A stretch of DNA of 17,927 nucleotides. Origin: Pseudomonadota bacterium (GTDB lineage: Bacteria > Pseudomonadota > Alphaproteobacteria > UBA8366 > JADFVY01). Both the position numbers and the translations under genes were made by a program. The notes below the pieces were generated by a model that was not told where the DNA came from, made no database searches, and was given only the letters and a program-made list of their open reading frames with translations. The stretch spans positions 1 to 17,927 of the forward strand of contig DAOVHN010000003.1 in NCBI GenBank assembly GCA_030671915.1, given 5' to 3'. Shown here piece by piece: positions 15,281 through 17,927 of this stretch. Position 1 is the first letter of the stretch. Every line of letters begins with the position of its first letter.

Positions 15281-16284
15281 CAACCCGGCCGATCGCGCTC
15301 ACCATGGGCGAGCCGGCCGGCGTGGGAGCGGAAATCGCCTTGAAGGCTTGGATGCGGCGCGAGGAACTATCGCTGCCTCCCTTCTTCCTGCTGGACGACC
15401 CCAGGCGGCTGGCCCGCCTGGCGGAAAAACTGAACTGGCGGGTCGACGTGGCCGAGATCGATGTGCCCGCCGATACCGAGCAGGCTTTCGACCAATATCT
15501 GCCGGTGCTGCCCCGCCCCCTGCCCGGCAGCGTCCTGCCGGGGACGCCAAACCCAGCCAACGCACGCGCCGTGTTGTCGGCTATCGAGGATGCGGCTGGC
15601 CTGGTCCAGGACGGGGCGGCGGCCGCGCTGGTCACCAACCCGATCAACAAGGCGGTCCTGTACGAGGCGGGTTTCAGCCACCCCGGCCATACCGAATATC
15701 TGGCGGAACTGGCGGGCCCGGATACGAAGCCGGTGATGATGCTGGCCTGCCCGGGCCTGCGTGTGGTGCCGGTGACCATTCACATACCACTGCGCGAGGT
15801 GGCGGAACGGCTGGATCAGGGTGAAATCGAGTGCGTCATCCGAATTACCGCCCATGCGCTAAAGAGCGATTTCGGCGTCAAGAACCCACAGATCGTGGTC
15901 GCCGGTCTGAACCCCCATGCTGGCGAAGGCGGCGCCATGGGCCGCGAGGAGATCGAGATCATCAAGCCGGCGGTGGATGTGTTGAAGAGCGAGGGGATAC
16001 ATGTTTTGGGCCCGGCCCCGGCCGATACGCTGTTCCATGAACGCATGCGCCCGACCTATGACGCGGCGATCTGCATGTATCACGATCAGGCGCTGATCCC
16101 CATTAAGACCATCGATTTCCATAATGGCGTCAATATCACCTTGGGCCTGCCCTTTGTGCGCACTTCGCCCGACCATGGCACCGCCTTCGAGATCGCCGGC
16201 ACCGGCGTCGCCGACGAGCGCAGCCTAGTCGCCGCTATCCGCGAGGCAGCCGCCATGGCGGAGCGCCGCGCAGCAGTCCAGTGA
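15277..16284 (+). CDS. pdxA: 4-hydroxythreonine-4-phosphate dehydrogenase
   Basis: Vitamin B6 synthesis (DXP-dependent route): NAD-dependent oxidation of 4-phosphohydroxy-L-threonine, giving 3-amino-2-oxopropyl phosphate after decarboxylation. The 335-aa protein has the expected length. The N-terminal GEPAGVGAE (11-19), TNPINKAVL (120-128) and [13 protein letters not shown] (135-147) are family motifs. The three metal-binding histidines align with E. coli H166, H211 and H266 at a constant offset of three: H169, H214 (NPHAGE) and H269 (MYHDQ). It overlaps surA by four bases and rsmA by four bases (GTGA), so it is embedded in the envelope operon; this surA-pdxA-rsmA order is also found in E. 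coli. Confidence 0.97.
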   Translation: MTTRPIALTMGEPAGVGAEIALKAWMRREELSLPPFFLLDDPRRLARLAEKLNWRVDVAEIDVPADTEQAFDQYLPVLPRPLPGSVLPGTPNPANARAVLSAIEDAAGLVQDGAAAALVTNPINKAVLYEAGFSHPGHTEYLAELAGPDTKPVMMLACPGLRVVPVTIHIPLREVAERLDQGEIECVIRITAHALKSDFGVKNPQIVVAGLNPHAGEGGAMGREEIEIIKPAVDVLKSEGIHVLGPAPADTLFHERMRPTYDAAICMYHDQALIPIKTIDFHNGVNITLGLPFVRTSPDHGTAFEIAGTGVADERSLVAAIREAAAMAERRAAVQ

Positions 16285-17135
16285 GCCCCTCCCCTGTTCC
16301 CGAGGCCGTTGCCGCCTTGCCGCCGCTGCGCGAGGTAATCGCCCGGCATGACCTCGCGGCGCGCAGGCGGCTGGGCCAGCATTTCCTGCTCGATTTGAAC
16401 CTGACCGGCCGCATCGCGCGGGCCACGGGCAAGATCGGGGAAGGAACGGTGATCGAGGTCGGGCCGGGCCCCGGCGGTCTGACCCGCGCGCTGCTGATGG
16501 AGGGCGCGGCGAAAGTAATCGCCGTGGAGCGGGACCAACGCTGCATCGAGGCGCTGGCGGACCTGGTTGAAGCCGCCGCGGGCCGCCTCGAGATCGTCGA
16601 GGGCGATGCGCTGGAAATTGATACCGCCTCGCTCGGCGGGACGCCGCGACGCATCGTCGCCAACCTGCCTTACAATGTATCCGTGCCGCTGCTCATCGGC
16701 TGGCTGGAAAAGGCCGGGCAAATCGCCTCCATGACCCTTATGTTCCAGAAGGAAGTCGCCGATCGCATTACCGCCGTGCCGGGAGGCAAGTCCTATGGGC
16801 GCCTCGCGGTGCTGGCCAACTGGCGCTGCCAAACTCGCAAGCTGTTCGACATCCCGGCACGCGCCTTTACCCCGCCGCCGAAGGTCGTCTCCGCGGTGGT
16901 CGAACTGATTCCGTATGCCGAACCGTCCCACCCCTGCGACATCACCGCCCTGCAGACAGTCACGGCGGCAGCCTTCGGCCAGCGCCGCAAGATGCTTCGC
17001 CGCTCGCTGGGCGGTCTGGGCGTGGATACCGAAGCGCTTCTGAAAACCACCGGCATCGACCCCACGGCGCGCGCGGAGTCGCTGGACGTAGCGCAATTCG
17101 CCATGCTGGCGCGGGCGTTCGTTAGCCTTCCCTAA
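16281..17135 (+). CDS. rsmA: 16S rRNA (adenine1518/1519-N6)-dimethyltransferase
   Basis: KsgA/RsmA dimethylates two adjacent adenosines in the 3' terminal loop of 16S rRNA late in 30S assembly. The 284-aa protein shows LGQHFLLD (31-38), SAM motif [10 protein letters not shown] (59-68), the acidic residue E83, GDAL (108-111), and the catalytic NLPYN (128-132). The C-terminal PPPKV and [10 protein letters not shown] (about 237-246) motifs are also typical. It starts with GTG at 16281 inside the pdxA stop codon, without a clear ribosome site, so translation is probably coupled to pdxA. Its 3' end overlaps the convergent gmk gene by 14 bases. Confidence 0.97.
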   Translation: MSPSPVPEAVAALPPLREVIARHDLAARRRLGQHFLLDLNLTGRIARATGKIGEGTVIEVGPGPGGLTRALLMEGAAKVIAVERDQRCIEALADLVEAAAGRLEIVEGDALEIDTASLGGTPRRIVANLPYNVSVPLLIGWLEKAGQIASMTLMFQKEVADRITAVPGGKSYGRLAVLANWRCQTRKLFDIPARAFTPPPKVVSAVVELIPYAEPSHPCDITALQTVTAAAFGQRRKMLRRSLGGLGVDTEALLKTTGIDPTARAESLDVAQFAMLARAFVSLP

Positions 17136-17766
17136 GGCCCCTGACGAAATCGCCGAGACCCACCTGACGTTCGCGGCGCAGGCGTTCGGCGGTCAGGATG
17201 GCTTCAACCTGGGCTACGCTGGCCGCAATGTCGTGGTTGACGATGATGTAATCGTATTCGGGATAATGGCTCATTTCGTCTGCGGCCTCGCTCATACGCT
17301 GGGCCACGACTTCGGCGCTGTCCAGGGCGCGGGATTCCAGGCGGCGCTCCAGTTCGCGCGTGGTGGGCGGCAGAATGAAGACGGAAACCAGATCCTCGCG
17401 CGCCGATTCGCGAAGCTGCTGGGTGCCCTGCCAGTCGATGTCGAACAGCACGTCCTGGCCCACGGCCAGCGACTCCTCGACCGGCGCGCGCGGCGTGCCG
17501 TAGAGATTGCCGAATACTGTCGCATGCTCCAGCAATTCCCGCCGGTTTGCCATCAGACGAAACGCTTCCTCTTTCACGAAAAAATAGTCGTGCCCTTCCA
17601 CCTCGCCCGGGCGTTTCGGGCGGGTTGTAGCGGAAACCGACATGCGCAGATTATCGTCACGCGACAGAATTTCGCGCGCAATCGTCGTCTTTCCCGCGCC
17701 CGACGGCGAGGACAATACCAACATCAGGCCGCGGCGGCTGATCCGGAATGGGTCGGTATCGTTCAT
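17122..17766 (-). CDS. gmk: Guanylate kinase
   Basis: Cytosolic kinase converting GMP to GDP with ATP in purine nucleotide synthesis. The 214-aa protein has the P-loop [10 protein letters not shown] (19-28), the GMP-binding signature region [20 protein letters not shown] (43-62), YGT (89-91), and a lid with [10 protein letters not shown]. The start at 17766 leaves about a dozen residues before the P-loop strand, slightly longer than in E. coli; ATG codon 15 (MLVLSSPSG) is too close to the strand. It lies five bases after the upstream yicC-family gene, a pairing common in proteobacteria. It overlaps rsmA tail-to-tail by 14 bases. Confidence 0.97.
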   Translation of the reverse strand: MNDTDPFRISRRGLMLVLSSPSGAGKTTIAREILSRDDNLRMSVSATTRPKRPGEVEGHDYFFVKEEAFRLMANRRELLEHATVFGNLYGTPRAPVEESLAVGQDVLFDIDWQGTQQLRESAREDLVSVFILPPTTRELERRLESRALDSAEVVAQRMSEAADEMSHYPEYDYIIVNHDIAASVAQVEAILTAERLRRERQVGLGDFVRGLREG

Positions 17767-17771
17767 CGGTG

Positions 17772-17927
17772 TTACTCGACGTTAAGTGCCTGTTCGCGGA
17801 ACTGGTCGACCGCCGCCTTCATGGCAAGCCCGATCCGCGTCAGTTCGATATCGCCGGATTTGGAGCAGAGCGTGTTGGCCTCGCGATTGAATTCCTGGCA
17901 GAGGAAGTCGAGCTTGCGGCCGACGGC
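17772..17927 (-). CDS. YicC-family protein, C-terminal fragment (start outside window)
   Basis: The last 51 codons of a YicC/DUF1732 protein; YicC has been described as an endoribonuclease family. The visible part GRKLDFLCQEFNREANTL, then SGDIELTRIGLAMKAAVDQF and a stop, is the most conserved end of the family. It runs off the right edge of the window. It is immediately upstream of gmk on the same strand. Confidence 0.9.
   Translation of the reverse strand, partial: AVGRKLDFLCQEFNREANTLCSKSGDIELTRIGLAMKAAVDQFREQALNVE

Noticed and set aside
1..17927. Search by eye for tRNA, rRNA, CRISPR arrays, insertion sequences and toxin-antitoxin pairs
   Set aside because: No cloverleaf, regular spaced repeats, transposase motifs or terminal inverted repeats were recognised; small structured RNAs cannot be excluded without folding tools.

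Overview
The window looks like part of an alphaproteobacterial chromosome, probably Rhodospirillales-like. The grounds are high-GC coding sequence, a two-membrane cell (LptF/LptG/LptD, SurA), and the gene run lptF-lptG-lptD-surA-pdxA-rsmA next to yicC-gmk. The organism call is inference from protein features and gene order; no database search was possible.

Left part (1-4214), accessory in character. It opens with the 3' end of a sensor histidine kinase (+). This meets head-on a two-domain protein with a PilZ-like N-terminus and a SAM-methyltransferase-like C-terminus of the PhcB-like type (-). Next come about 485 bp of non-coding, partly AT-rich DNA, an LLM-class flavin/F420-type oxidoreductase (-), and a small predicted lipoprotein (+).

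Middle part (4221-9329), all on the minus strand. holC and pepA form the familiar pair, but an almost perfect 21-bp hairpin built from degenerate 8-mers separates them. Upstream of pepA lies a tight three-gene cassette, transcribed ubiA-like, dprE1-like, dprE2-like. It matches the mycobacterial decaprenylphosphoryl-D-arabinose (DPA) route: a polyprenyl-phosphate phosphoribosyltransferase followed by the two-step 2'-epimerase. The 5-phosphate phosphatase and an arabinosyltransferase are not in the window.

Right part (9532-17927). A plus-strand envelope operon (lptF, lptG, lptD, surA, pdxA, rsmA) runs with gaps or overlaps of only a few bases. rsmA overlaps tail-to-tail with gmk (-), and gmk follows the 3' end of a yicC-family gene (-).

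The most interesting feature is the DPA-type cassette. It sits between pepA and lptF, which are divergent neighbours in E. coli and many other proteobacteria. It puts an arabinofuranose-donor pathway, best known from mycobacterial cell walls, beside LPS export genes in a Gram-negative. The DprE1-like protein has alanine where the mycobacterial enzyme has the cysteine attacked by benzothiazinones. Secondary items are the PilZ-methyltransferase protein with a degenerate PilZ arginine motif, and the hairpin repeat in the pepA-holC spacer.
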